Assembly: GCF_050496765.1 (NCBI RefSeq)
Contig: NZ_JBNWEO010000017.1
Coordinates: 1-64,000 of the forward strand
Length of the DNA stretch: 64,000 nucleotides
Reading direction: 5' to 3'
Source of the DNA: JAEVLT01 sp050496765
Lineage (GTDB): Bacteria; Bacillota; Bacilli; Bacillales; Cytobacillaceae
This document shows, piece by piece, positions 23,288 through 31,706 of the stretch. A program made the translations under genes and the position numbers. Each line of letters starts with the position of its first letter. The first letter of the stretch is position 1. The notes under the pieces were generated by a model that did not search any database, was not told where the DNA came from, and was given only the letters and a program-made list of their open reading frames with translations.

Positions 23288-25290
23288 CCTATTTTTTCAA
23301 TATTTACGAGACAATCGTATAAAGTGCTGCCAAGGCCATTATCCGATTCGAGCGTTGCGGTTAATTGATTAACGGAACCGCCAAACACCTTGCTGATCCC
23401 TTCATCCATCACAATCGTATCGGGATGGATTTTCCCAGCAATGGCTACTGTTCCTTCAATAGTGCCGCGCTCATTCCAAACCCTCACCCGATCGCCATCT
23501 TGTAAATTCAGTTGATCCGCAATATTTTTGGCAATTTCCACCCTTACTTGCGGTTCATTTTTCCATATAGGATAGTGCTGCGAATGGTTCGAACGAAGCG
23601 GGTGAATCGTGAGCAAATGGTATGGATAGTTCTTTGCTAAATCTGGCTGCGACCATTTCGATTCCCTTGGCAGTGAAAGCGTTAATTGCCCATCCATCCC
23701 CTTTATTGACGCAAGGCTAGAGGTAAATTCATATTTTCCACTTGGGGTCTGAAATTTACGGTCGGCCCATGGAATTTCCTGAACAGGCAACTCAATCCAT
23801 CTTTGCTTTTTTAGTTTTTCCAATGAAATTCCCTGGTTTTTAAGTGAAGCTAGACACATCTCCATCCATTGCTCTCTCGTAAAAGCAAAATCACCGCCAA
23901 AGCCAAGATGTTCTGCAAGCTTCGTCCATATCCATAAATCAGACTTTGCTTCACCTGGCGGGTCGACTAGCTTCGGGCCGTAATTCACATAGTGATGATA
24001 CATAGAAGAATAGTAGAAGTCTTCCTCTTCAAAGGAAACCGCAACAGGTAACACGTAATCGGCAAGCTTTGCGGTATCTGTCATGTATGAATCCATCACC
24101 ACGAGCGTTTCAACTGATGAAAAAGCTTTCTCTGCAATTGACGTATTGGGCAATTGAGTAAGCGGATTGCCGCACGTAACAAAAATCATTTTGATTGGCG
24201 GATCGGCTGCTGCTAACACTTCTTCTGCCTGGTGCATGATTGGGAATTGCCGATGCCTTTGTCTTCGATTCGGCAATGTCAATTGTTCAAATGAGAAACT
24301 TTGCCCTACTTGGATATTGGCATAATTTGCTCCCCCGCCAGGGATACCAATATTCCCGCTGATGGCCACAAGAGCATCGATCAATCGGATCGTATTGCCT
24401 CCATTTCGATAGCGCTGCATGCCAAGACCCATATAGGTGGCGGTTGGTTTATCTGCATAAATTTGCGCGAACTGGCTGAAAACAGGTACCGGAACCTCTG
24501 TCAGTTCGCTTATTTTTTCAAGCGAAATCCCGTTGATCAGCTCGAGAAGGTCCGCAAATCCGATCGTTGAAGTCTCAATAAACTCCCTGTCTTCCAAATG
24601 GAGACGGATCATTTCCTTCATCATTCCAATCGCTAGAAAACCATCCATTCCTGGTTTAACGGATAGATACTGATTGGCAATCTTGGCCGTGGCATTGTAT
24701 ACGGGATCAATCACGTAAATGGTGGCGCCGCGTTTTTTTGCTTCAAGCAGCTTTTCATAGAAATGCATGTTCGTCCTCGCTGCATTTCTTCCCCAAACAA
24801 TAATATTTTTACTGGTTGCAAGATCATTTGGAGCATGGCTGATTGCATTGCCAAAATCCCACTTTTGCGCTTCAATTCCCGCTCCCCAGCAAAGAGAGCC
24901 GACAATTTCAGTTACCCCGCCATAACAATTGAAAAACCGTTGATCAAGGTTTTTCAAAATCCCGTTATTTGCATAATCATGGCTGTGCAAGACAGCAGTT
25001 GAACCATACGTTTGTTTGACATCCGTTAATTTTGCGGTAATTTCATCAAGAGCCTGGTTCCAAGGGATTTGCTTAAATTGCCCATTCACTTGTTTCAATG
25101 GGAAAAGCAGTCTTTCCGATCCATTGGCCCGATCAGCCAACATTCGACCGCGGCTGCAGATTTTTCCTTTTGTAATGGGATGATCTGGATCGCCGTTTAC
25201 TTTTGTTACCTTTCCATCTTCAACGGTTACTTGTAATCCACAGTTGTCCCAGCAATTTAATGGACATGCTGAATGTTGAATGGTCTCCAT
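23284..25290 (-). CDS. yyaE: molybdopterin-dependent oxidoreductase (YyaE-like)
   Basis: A 668-residue member of the DMSO-reductase/formate-dehydrogenase family. The N-terminal iron-sulfur motif is complete (C9, C13, C17, C45), followed by molybdopterin domains and a C-terminal dinucleotide-binding domain (RVWNERGTIEGTVAI). No Tat signal is present, so it is cytoplasmic, and no partner subunit gene lies nearby. The substrate is unknown. The ATG at 25290 has GGGGAGGAG just upstream; the longer frame lacks one. B. subtilis has yyaE at this place. Confidence 0.9.
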   Translation of the reverse strand: METIQHSACPLNCWDNCGLQVTVEDGKVTKVNGDPDHPITKGKICSRGRMLADRANGSERLLFPLKQVNGQFKQIPWNQALDEITAKLTDVKQTYGSTAVLHSHDYANNGILKNLDQRFFNCYGGVTEIVGSLCWGAGIEAQKWDFGNAISHAPNDLATSKNIIVWGRNAARTNMHFYEKLLEAKKRGATIYVIDPVYNATAKIANQYLSVKPGMDGFLAIGMMKEMIRLHLEDREFIETSTIGFADLLELINGISLEKISELTEVPVPVFSQFAQIYADKPTATYMGLGMQRYRNGGNTIRLIDALVAISGNIGIPGGGANYANIQVGQSFSFEQLTLPNRRQRHRQFPIMHQAEEVLAAADPPIKMIFVTCGNPLTQLPNTSIAEKAFSSVETLVVMDSYMTDTAKLADYVLPVAVSFEEEDFYYSSMYHHYVNYGPKLVDPPGEAKSDLWIWTKLAEHLGFGGDFAFTREQWMEMCLASLKNQGISLEKLKKQRWIELPVQEIPWADRKFQTPSGKYEFTSSLASIKGMDGQLTLSLPRESKWSQPDLAKNYPYHLLTIHPLRSNHSQHYPIWKNEPQVRVEIAKNIADQLNLQDGDRVRVWNERGTIEGTVAIAGKIHPDTIVMDEGISKVFGGSVNQLTATLESDNGLGSTLYDCLVNIEKIG

Positions 25291-25394
25291 TTCTCCTCCC
25301 CATTTCCTTAGAAAAAAAAGCATGGAAAAATTTATGATTCGTTCAACGAACAATCAGCAGGAGACAGAAGACCCCCACTGAGTGAAGTTTCCCT

Positions 25395-25592
25395 TTATTC
25401 TTCATGCTTCACCAGTATTTTTTTCATTTTACGAGAAAACTCTTTTCTAGGAATTAACACACTATGGGAACAGCCTTCACATTTAATGCGGATGTCCATT
25501 CCCATGCGAATAATTTTCCAGCGATTAATCCCGCATGGATGCGGTTTTTTCATTTCAACAATATCGTTTATGGCAAATTCCTTTTGCTCCAA
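25395..25592 (-). CDS. DUF951 small protein (YyzM-like)
   Basis: A 65-residue basic protein with two cysteine-containing motifs, KKPHPCGINRW and KCEGCSHSV, matching the DUF951 family found beside ychF and mscS genes in Firmicutes. The motifs suggest metal or nucleic-acid binding; the function is unknown. It lies 16 bases after the mscS stop, probably in one transcript. Confidence 0.88.
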   Translation of the reverse strand: MEQKEFAINDIVEMKKPHPCGINRWKIIRMGMDIRIKCEGCSHSVLIPRKEFSRKMKKILVKHEE

Positions 25593-25608
25593 CTTGAGTC
25601 CCTCCTAT

Positions 25609-26511
25609 TTAAACCCCTGGCTCTTTGGCCTGTTCTCCTTCTCTTGAGTACATGACAAGCCGCGGAAATGGAATTTCAATACCATGCTGATCCAGTACTA
25701 GTTTTACCTTTTTGCGCAGCACTCTTGCTATATAAAAGTGCTGCATTGGCAATGTTTCGGCAACAATTCTTAAAACAACCTCTGAAGGACCTAAATTTTG
25801 AACTCCCAACAATTCCGGCTTTTTCACAAGCTGTTCATATTGGCCAGGCAGTTTTTCCAAAAGTTCCTCAATTACCGTCTCTGCTTTTTCAATATCTTCC
25901 TCATAAGCAATGCCGACATCTACGACTGCAACACTATTGTTCAAGGAAAAATTGGTTACTTGGTTGATGCTTCCGTTTGGTAAAATATGCACTTCGCCCG
26001 TCCAGTTCTTAATTTTGGTTGTTCTTAAGCCAATTGCTTCAACATTTCCTTCAAATTGGCCAACGCGAATATGATCGCCGACAGAAAACTGATCTTCAAA
26101 AATAATAAAAAAACCGGATAAGATATCTTTTACTAAACTTTGCGCTCCAAAACCGACAGCTAGACCGACAATACCTGCACCAGCAAGCAATGCACTCACA
26201 TTAATGTTAAAAAGCGAAAGAATCATCATAAACGCAATAAAGTAAACGACATATGACAGGATATTATCAATCAATTTTAGCAATGTCGCCTCCCTGCGTT
26301 CCGAAATCCTTAGGGAAACAAACGGCGAAAGCGACGTCCGTGTTCTGATTTTCACCATATTATGGATGGCTAATTTGCCAACACGAATAAGAACTTTTGC
26401 AATAATTAAGATGGCGAGGATTTTTAGAATCCCTGTACCGATTACAAGCCATGTCTCTTCATTTTGGAATTTATTCATGAACCCTTGAATAACTTTTTCA
26501 GTAGGAAACAT
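25609..26511 (-). CDS. small-conductance mechanosensitive channel, MscS family
   Basis: A 300-residue membrane channel that opens under tension to release solutes. Hydrophobic helices lie at about 22-42, 80-102 and 108-128; the third is the pore helix (LLAGAGIVGLAVGFGAQSLV). The MscS beta domain is marked by FSVGDHIRVGQFEGNVEAIGLRTT and LPNGSINQVTNFS. The cytoplasmic C-terminal domain extends to about 285. A YkuT/YnaI-type small MscS; the exact subgroup is not resolved. Confidence 0.92.
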   Translation of the reverse strand: MFPTEKVIQGFMNKFQNEETWLVIGTGILKILAILIIAKVLIRVGKLAIHNMVKIRTRTSLSPFVSLRISERREATLLKLIDNILSYVVYFIAFMMILSLFNINVSALLAGAGIVGLAVGFGAQSLVKDILSGFFIIFEDQFSVGDHIRVGQFEGNVEAIGLRTTKIKNWTGEVHILPNGSINQVTNFSLNNSVAVVDVGIAYEEDIEKAETVIEELLEKLPGQYEQLVKKPELLGVQNLGPSEVVLRIVAETLPMQHFYIARVLRKKVKLVLDQHGIEIPFPRLVMYSREGEQAKEPGV

Positions 26512-26701
26512 TTTACCACCTTCTCATTTGGAAAGATACCATTTATACGGATGAATCTATTTTAGCAAATTTTTATTGCAACATTGTAGTCTAGTGAATT
26601 TTTTCTCTTAAAAATTGGTTTCATTCATTTTTATTACAGGAATGTATAGATAACAGCAAATCTCCGTATACTATAATGAATAAAGCGAAGGAGTGGGCTT
26701 G

Positions 26702-27328
26702 ATGGATCTGAAATCAAAAATTTTTGACAGGAGGGCAAGTGAGCGAATCAGCCATGAAGAAAGCAATGCAGCCGATCAGCTTGCAGTCGAATTGCTTTCG
26801 CTTTTTCCTGCTGTTACCAGCCGTCCGATTGTCTTTGTTTGCATTGGTACAGACCGATCTACAGGCGATTCATTAGGGCCACTTGTCGGCACTTTTTTAG
26901 AAGAAAAGAAATTGCCATCTTTCTTCGTATACGGAACGCTTGATGATCCCATCCATGCTGTCAATTTGGAAGAAAAATTAAAATGGATTAAAGAACGGCA
27001 TTTTCACCCGTTTATTATAGGGATTGATGCCTGTTTAGGCCGTTTTAAAAGCGTCGGGATGATCGAAGTCGGTGAAGGACCGGTAAAGCCTGGAGCAGGA
27101 GTGAACAAGGATTTGCCCGCCGTTGGTCATATACATGTTACAGGAATCGTCAATGTCAGTGGTTTTATGGAGTTCTTTGTGTTGCAAAATACCCGCCTCA
27201 ATTTGGTTTTAAAAATGGCCAAAATGATCGCAAACGGGATCTATAAGGCAAATCTTCGCTACCCGCAGCAGCCAAAATGGCCTGAATACAGTTGGAATCA
27301 TGAAAAAATCGAAGCAGCCGAGCAATAA
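26702..27328 (+). CDS. yyaC: sporulation protein YyaC (GPR-related fold)
   Basis: A 208-residue protein of the YyaC/DUF1256 family, related in fold to the germination protease GPR. Motifs FVCIGTDRSTGDSLGPLVG and IIGIDACLGRFKSVG with HIHVTGIVN are characteristic. In B. subtilis it is forespore-expressed. The ATG at 26702 is eight bases after AAGGAG; the GTG at 26693 overlaps that site. TATAAT lies at about 26671-26676. It is the only plus-strand gene left of oriC in this window. Confidence 0.92.
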   Translation: MDLKSKIFDRRASERISHEESNAADQLAVELLSLFPAVTSRPIVFVCIGTDRSTGDSLGPLVGTFLEEKKLPSFFVYGTLDDPIHAVNLEEKLKWIKERHFHPFIIGIDACLGRFKSVGMIEVGEGPVKPGAGVNKDLPAVGHIHVTGIVNVSGFMEFFVLQNTRLNLVLKMAKMIANGIYKANLRYPQQPKWPEYSWNHEKIEAAEQ

Positions 27329-27336
27329 AGAAGGGC

Positions 27337-27376
27337 TCAAAGGAATCGCCAAAAAGGCAGATTCCTTTTTCATTTT
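27337..27376. terminator. bidirectional terminator between yyaC and the DUF554 gene
   Basis: AAAGGAATC and GATTCCTTT form a 9-bp stem with Ts on the plus side and As on the minus side. It serves two convergent genes. Confidence 0.85.
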
Positions 27377-27382
27377 GCTTTT

Positions 27383-28096
27383 TTAAAAATATTGATTGTA
27401 TTTGTATAAAATGGTGATCATGATGGCGACGACAATAATGGCTGGAAGGAAATTGGCTACTTTTACTTTTGTAATGCCAGCCAAATTGAGGCCAATTGCA
27501 AAAATCATTACTCCGCCAACAGAAGTCATTTCAACAATAAATTGATTCATTAACTCCTTTGGTACAATGCGGTCAATCTGTGTGGCAAACAAAGCGATTC
27601 CCCCCTCATAAAGAACAACTGGAATGGCCGAAAACAATACCCCAATTCCAAGAGTTGTTGACAAAATAAGGGCTGTAAATCCGTCAATGATTGATTTTGT
27701 ATACAAAACAGCATGGTTACCGCGAATTCCACTATCAAGAGCACCAATAATTGCCATTGCGCCAATAACAAAGATTAACGTAGCGGTTACAAAGCCTTCC
27801 GAAATGCTTCCTCTTTCACTTGATCCAAGCTTTTTCTCCAGCCATTTTCCAAGCTGATTTAATTTTTCCTCTAGTTGGAAAACCTCTCCAAGAACAGCAC
27901 CAATAACAAGACTTAAGATAACAATCAAAAAATTTTCACTCTTTAGACCCATTTGCAGTCCAAGTACCATAACCGATAAACTAATCCCATACATAACGGT
28001 TGTTTTCATGCCTTCAGGAATCCGCTGCAGCAGTCTCCCTAGCAATGTTCCAATAATAATTAATAATCCATTTACAAGAGTACCCAATAAAAACAT
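27383..28096 (-). CDS. DUF554 membrane protein
   Basis: A 237-residue membrane protein with about seven hydrophobic helices and conserved family stretches GTLVNGLLIIIGTLLGR, FVTATLIFVIGAMAIIGALDSG and SVGGVMIFAIGLNL. This is the DUF554 family (E. coli YqgA, B. subtilis YdfK), of unknown function and possibly a transporter. Confidence 0.88.
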   Translation of the reverse strand: MFLLGTLVNGLLIIIGTLLGRLLQRIPEGMKTTVMYGISLSVMVLGLQMGLKSENFLIVILSLVIGAVLGEVFQLEEKLNQLGKWLEKKLGSSERGSISEGFVTATLIFVIGAMAIIGALDSGIRGNHAVLYTKSIIDGFTALILSTTLGIGVLFSAIPVVLYEGGIALFATQIDRIVPKELMNQFIVEMTSVGGVMIFAIGLNLAGITKVKVANFLPAIIVVAIMITILYKYNQYF

Positions 28097-28175
28097 TTCA
28101 TTCCACCTAACTTCAAAATAAAGTTTTATTCAATAGTAGGATGTTTTTGTAACAATATAAACACAGGAAACCGGA

Positions 28176-28212
28176 ATAAAAAAAATAAACCATCCTGGTT
28201 GATGGTTCACAG
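28176..28212 (-). terminator. terminator after parB
   Basis: AACCATC and GATGGTT form a stem followed on the minus strand by TATTTTTTTT. It begins at the parB stop codon. Confidence 0.82.
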
Positions 28213-29061
28213 TGAAGATTCCCGATCAAGCAATTCCAATATTCGCTCTAAATCTTCAGGAGAGAAAAATTCAATTTCTATTTTCCCCTTATTTTTCGAT
28301 TGCTTAATGTTAACCGTGGTTCCAAACCGCTCTCGAAGCGATTGTTCTCGTTCTTGCAGAAAAACATCCTTTTTCTTGGCAGGTTTTTTTGTTTCACGTG
28401 AAACATTTTCGTTTAATTGCTGGATTAATTTTTCAAGCTGCCGGACATTTAAATTTTCGTTGATTATTTTTTCAACGATCGCAGATAGGGTTTCTTTTTT
28501 CCGAAGTCCGAGTAATGCACGCCCATGTCCCATGGATATTTTCCCGTCTGTGATCAGCTGCTGCACTTTTGGCGGCAGCGACAATAAGCGGATATGGTTG
28601 GCTATATGCGGCCGACTTTTTCCTAGCCGCTTTGCAACCTCTTCCTGGGTTAAACTCAATTTTTCCATAAGCGTTTGGTAGGCAAGGGCTTCTTCAATTG
28701 GATTTAAGTCTTCTCTTTGCAGATTTTCCAGAACTGCCAGTTCCATCATTTGCTGTTCCGAGAGCTCGCGAACCACAACCGGTACTGTTTTTAATTTTGC
28801 TTCCTTGGCAGCACGGAATCGGCGTTCACCGACAACAATTTCGTACCCTTTAATACTTTTTCTAACAACGAGCGGTTGAAGTATGCCGTGCTCAATAATT
28901 GATTCTTTCAGCTCGTTAATTGTTTCCTGATGGAAATTTTTCCGCGGCTGATAAGGATTTGGGCGCAATTCCTTTAATTGTACTTCCTGAATGGTTTCTT
29001 CCTTGTCAACCTTCATATTTGGGAAAAATGCATCAAGTCCTTTTCCTAATCCTTTAGCCAT
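28207..29061 (-). CDS. parB: chromosome partition protein ParB/Spo0J
   Basis: CTP-dependent DNA clamp that loads at parS, spreads, and recruits SMC; in B. subtilis it also links partition to sporulation. It has 284 residues. The ParB N domain carries the CTPase motif VVGERRFRAAK. The helix-turn-helix that reads parS lies at LTQEEVAKRLGKSRPHIANHIRLL, and a C-terminal dimerisation domain ends the protein. It overlaps parA by eight bases and contains a perfect parS site. Confidence 0.97.
   Translation of the reverse strand: MAKGLGKGLDAFFPNMKVDKEETIQEVQLKELRPNPYQPRKNFHQETINELKESIIEHGILQPLVVRKSIKGYEIVVGERRFRAAKEAKLKTVPVVVRELSEQQMMELAVLENLQREDLNPIEEALAYQTLMEKLSLTQEEVAKRLGKSRPHIANHIRLLSLPPKVQQLITDGKISMGHGRALLGLRKKETLSAIVEKIINENLNVRQLEKLIQQLNENVSRETKKPAKKKDVFLQEREQSLRERFGTTVNIKQSKNKGKIEIEFFSPEDLERILELLDRESSL
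28390..28405. promoter_or_regulatory. parS site inside parB
   Basis: TGTTTCACGTGAAACA, an exact match to the parS consensus, within parB as in B. subtilis spo0J. Confidence 0.96.
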
Positions 29062-29815
29062 TTGAAACCACTTCCTTCGCCAAATCTAAATATACCTCTG
29101 CACCGCGTGATTTGGGGTCATATGTAATAATGGGTTCACCATGGCTTGGTGCCTCACTTAAACGGACATTTCTCGGAATAATCGTTTTATATACTTTGTC
29201 TTGAAAATATTTTTTCACTTCTTCAATGACTTGCAATCCCAGGTTTGTCCTAGCATCCAGCATGGTTAGCAGCACGCCTTCTATTTTCAGATCCTGGTTC
29301 AAGTGTTTTTGAACAAGCCGGACTGTGTTTAACAGCTGGCTAAGACCTTCCAGTGCATAATATTCACATTGAACTGGAATTAAAACAGCGTCTGAAGCTG
29401 TAAGTGCATTAATGGTTAAAAGTCCTAATGAAGGTGGACAATCAATGATAATATAGTCAAAACTTTCCTTTATTTCCTCAAGCGCCCTCTTTAGCCGCAC
29501 TTCCCTGGAAATGGTGGGGACAAGTTCAATTTCTGCCCCAGCTAATTGAATGGTTGCTGGAATTGCGTACAGATTTTCGACTGCAGTTGGTTTGATCACT
29601 GCTTTTGCTTCAACATCATCGACTAAAACATCATAGATACATTGGTCGACATCTGCTTTGTCAATTCCAATTCCGCTTGTTGCATTCCCTTGAGGGTCAA
29701 TATCGACAAGCAAAACTTTTTTTCCTATGTAAGCTAAGCAGGCGCCTAGGTTGACGGATGTAGTCGTTTTACCGACCCCACCTTTTTGGTTCGCGATTGC
29801 AAGTACTTTGCTCAC
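29054..29815 (-). CDS. parA: chromosome partition ATPase ParA/Soj
   Basis: Walker-type ATPase of 253 residues that binds DNA non-specifically when dimeric, partners ParB, and in B. subtilis regulates DnaA at oriC. The deviant Walker A KGGVGKTTTSVNLG, the VDIDPQGNATSG motif and Walker B YIIIDCPPSLG are complete. Co-transcribed with parB. Confidence 0.97.
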   Translation of the reverse strand: MSKVLAIANQKGGVGKTTTSVNLGACLAYIGKKVLLVDIDPQGNATSGIGIDKADVDQCIYDVLVDDVEAKAVIKPTAVENLYAIPATIQLAGAEIELVPTISREVRLKRALEEIKESFDYIIIDCPPSLGLLTINALTASDAVLIPVQCEYYALEGLSQLLNTVRLVQKHLNQDLKIEGVLLTMLDARTNLGLQVIEEVKKYFQDKVYKTIIPRNVRLSEAPSHGEPIITYDPKSRGAEVYLDLAKEVVSNG

Positions 29816-29949
29816 GATGTCACCTACCTTTATTTTTTCATAATAGAAAACTCTTTTAAAAGAAGCTAAACAGCCATAGTATTTATTTTAGCATGAAACT
29901 GTTTGGTTGTTGTTTTTTTTTCTAAAAATTTCAATCGTCTATTTTTATT

Positions 29950-29996
29950 TATAAAAAAAAGAACCAGACTTCTTGAGTGTCTGATTCCTATCAATC
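29950..29996 (-). terminator. terminator after noc
   Basis: GAATCAGAC and GTCTGGTTC form a stem with a 9-base loop and eight Ts on the minus strand, just after the noc stop. Confidence 0.86.
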
Positions 29997-29999
29997 TGA

Positions 30000-30869
30000 T
30001 TATTTCTTTTTGGGAATGCGGATCGTGAATTGGTAAAATTCATCGAATTCTTCTTCTTCAGAATCAAGCTTGATTCCGCTATCCGTTACCATCGATAGCG
30101 ATTGGCGGATCGTATTGACCGCAATTCTCATATCCTTGCTAAAAGCCTTTCGCTTCGGCTTGGGTTTTTGCGTTTTGCTTTCCAAAAGGCGGATAACACG
30201 CTCTTCAGTCTGCTTAACATTTAAGTTTTTCTCGATCACTTCTTCAAGAAGCTTAACTTGTTTATCAGGGTCTTTCAAAGGAATGAGTGCACGCGCATGA
30301 CGCTCGGTAATTTGCTTATTCAATAATGCATCCTGGATAGGCTGCGGCAACTTCAAGAGGCGCAGTTTATTTGCGACGGTTGACTGCCCTTTTCCCAGCC
30401 GCTGAGCAAGTGCTTCCTGGGTTAAATTGTGCAGTTCAAGCAATTTCCCATAAGCAATGGCTTCCTCAATCGGAGAAAGTTCTTCACGTTGTAAATTTTC
30501 AATCAGCGCAACAGAAGCCGTTTCTGTATCGCTTAAATTTTTGATGATGGCCGGGACGAGATCCCAGCCAAGCCTTTTCATTGCCCGCCAACGCCGCTCA
30601 CCAGCAATAATTTCAAATTGATCCTTTTCAAATTCCCTGACAACAATTGGTTGAATAATCCCATGGATGTGGATTGTACGGGATAACTCTTCAATTTTTT
30701 CATCATCAAAAACAGTCCGTGGCTGAAAACGATTGGGCACAATTTGATCAATGGGAATTTTTCGGATTTCGTCTTGTTCACTAGGCTTTTCTATGTCAAA
30801 ATCTTGGTTTAGCTGTTCTTGCCCTTCTTTTTCACCGAGGCCAAAAAAGCGCGTAATTGTATGCTTCAT
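30000..30869 (-). CDS. noc: nucleoid occlusion protein Noc
   Basis: A ParB paralogue that binds NBS sites and keeps FtsZ from assembling over the nucleoid. It has 289 residues. The N-terminal MKHTITRFFGLGE looks like the membrane-binding amphipathic helix of Noc. The CTPase motif is IAGERRWRAMKRL, and the helix-turn-helix region is LTQEALAQRLGKGQSTVANKLRLL. Distinguished from parB by the amphipathic N-terminus and its position beside rsmG. Confidence 0.95.
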   Translation of the reverse strand: MKHTITRFFGLGEKEGQEQLNQDFDIEKPSEQDEIRKIPIDQIVPNRFQPRTVFDDEKIEELSRTIHIHGIIQPIVVREFEKDQFEIIAGERRWRAMKRLGWDLVPAIIKNLSDTETASVALIENLQREELSPIEEAIAYGKLLELHNLTQEALAQRLGKGQSTVANKLRLLKLPQPIQDALLNKQITERHARALIPLKDPDKQVKLLEEVIEKNLNVKQTEERVIRLLESKTQKPKPKRKAFSKDMRIAVNTIRQSLSMVTDSGIKLDSEEEEFDEFYQFTIRIPKKK

Positions 30870-30970
30870 CCCCCAACACCACCTTTACGAAACTCCCTTA
30901 TACTAATTCTCTGTGGAAATATCAATTTCCTGCTGCCAAAGCGGTCAATTTTAAAACAAAATTGCCGCGC

Positions 30971-31687
30971 TTATTCAAGTGGACTTTTCCCCGGTACTCC
31001 TGGTTTTCGTGGATATTTCTTTGGTGTCGGCTTTTCCTTTTTGATCATAAAAATGGTGCGTTCACTTTTTTCGACAGGCAACGTAAACGTAAATGAATTT
31101 TCCACCTTACCGCCCAAAAGGGAAACGGCCTTTTTTCCAGCAGTCAGTTCTTCCTTCGCCTGGGCTGCTTTCATTGCTAAAAAATGGCCGCCGACTGTCA
31201 CAAGCGGCAAGCATAGCTCGCTTAGAACAGACATCCTCGCAACTGCACGGGCGGTTACCACATCATACGCTTCCCGATGCTGCGGATCCGTTCCAAGAAC
31301 TTCGGCTCGATTATGAAGAAAGTGGACTTTATCAAGCTTCAAAACTTGGGCAAGATGTGTTAAAAACGTAATTCGTTTGTTTAATGAGTCCACAATGGTT
31401 ACTTCAATTTGCGGGAAAGCTATTTTTAATGGAATGCTCGGAAAGCCGGCACCAGCGCCTACATCGCATAGTCGGATTGGTTTTGAAAAATCATAATAAA
31501 AAGCAGCCGTGATGGAATCATAAAAATGCTTTAGGTAGACCTCTTCCTTATCGGTAATTGCCGTTAAATTCATTTTGTTGTTCCATTCCACCAATGTTTC
31601 ATAATATGCTTCAAACTGTTCCAGCTGCTGTGCGGAGAGAGTCAATCCCTTTTCCGCAAGCATGGCTGTAAATTGATCTATTTTCAT
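30971..31687 (-). CDS. rsmG: 16S rRNA (guanine527-N7)-methyltransferase RsmG
   Basis: Methylates G527 of 16S rRNA (gidB); its loss gives low-level streptomycin resistance in other species. It has 238 residues with the SAM-binding motif CDVGAGAGFPSIPLKI and VDSLNKRITFL. The ATG at 31687 has GAGGAAG eight bases upstream and gives the family's usual length; the longer frame runs into mnmG. It follows mnmG after 19 bases. Confidence 0.97.
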   Translation of the reverse strand: MKIDQFTAMLAEKGLTLSAQQLEQFEAYYETLVEWNNKMNLTAITDKEEVYLKHFYDSITAAFYYDFSKPIRLCDVGAGAGFPSIPLKIAFPQIEVTIVDSLNKRITFLTHLAQVLKLDKVHFLHNRAEVLGTDPQHREAYDVVTARAVARMSVLSELCLPLVTVGGHFLAMKAAQAKEELTAGKKAVSLLGGKVENSFTFTLPVEKSERTIFMIKKEKPTPKKYPRKPGVPGKSPLE

Positions 31688-31706
31688 CGGCAAAACTTCC
31701 TCTTCA

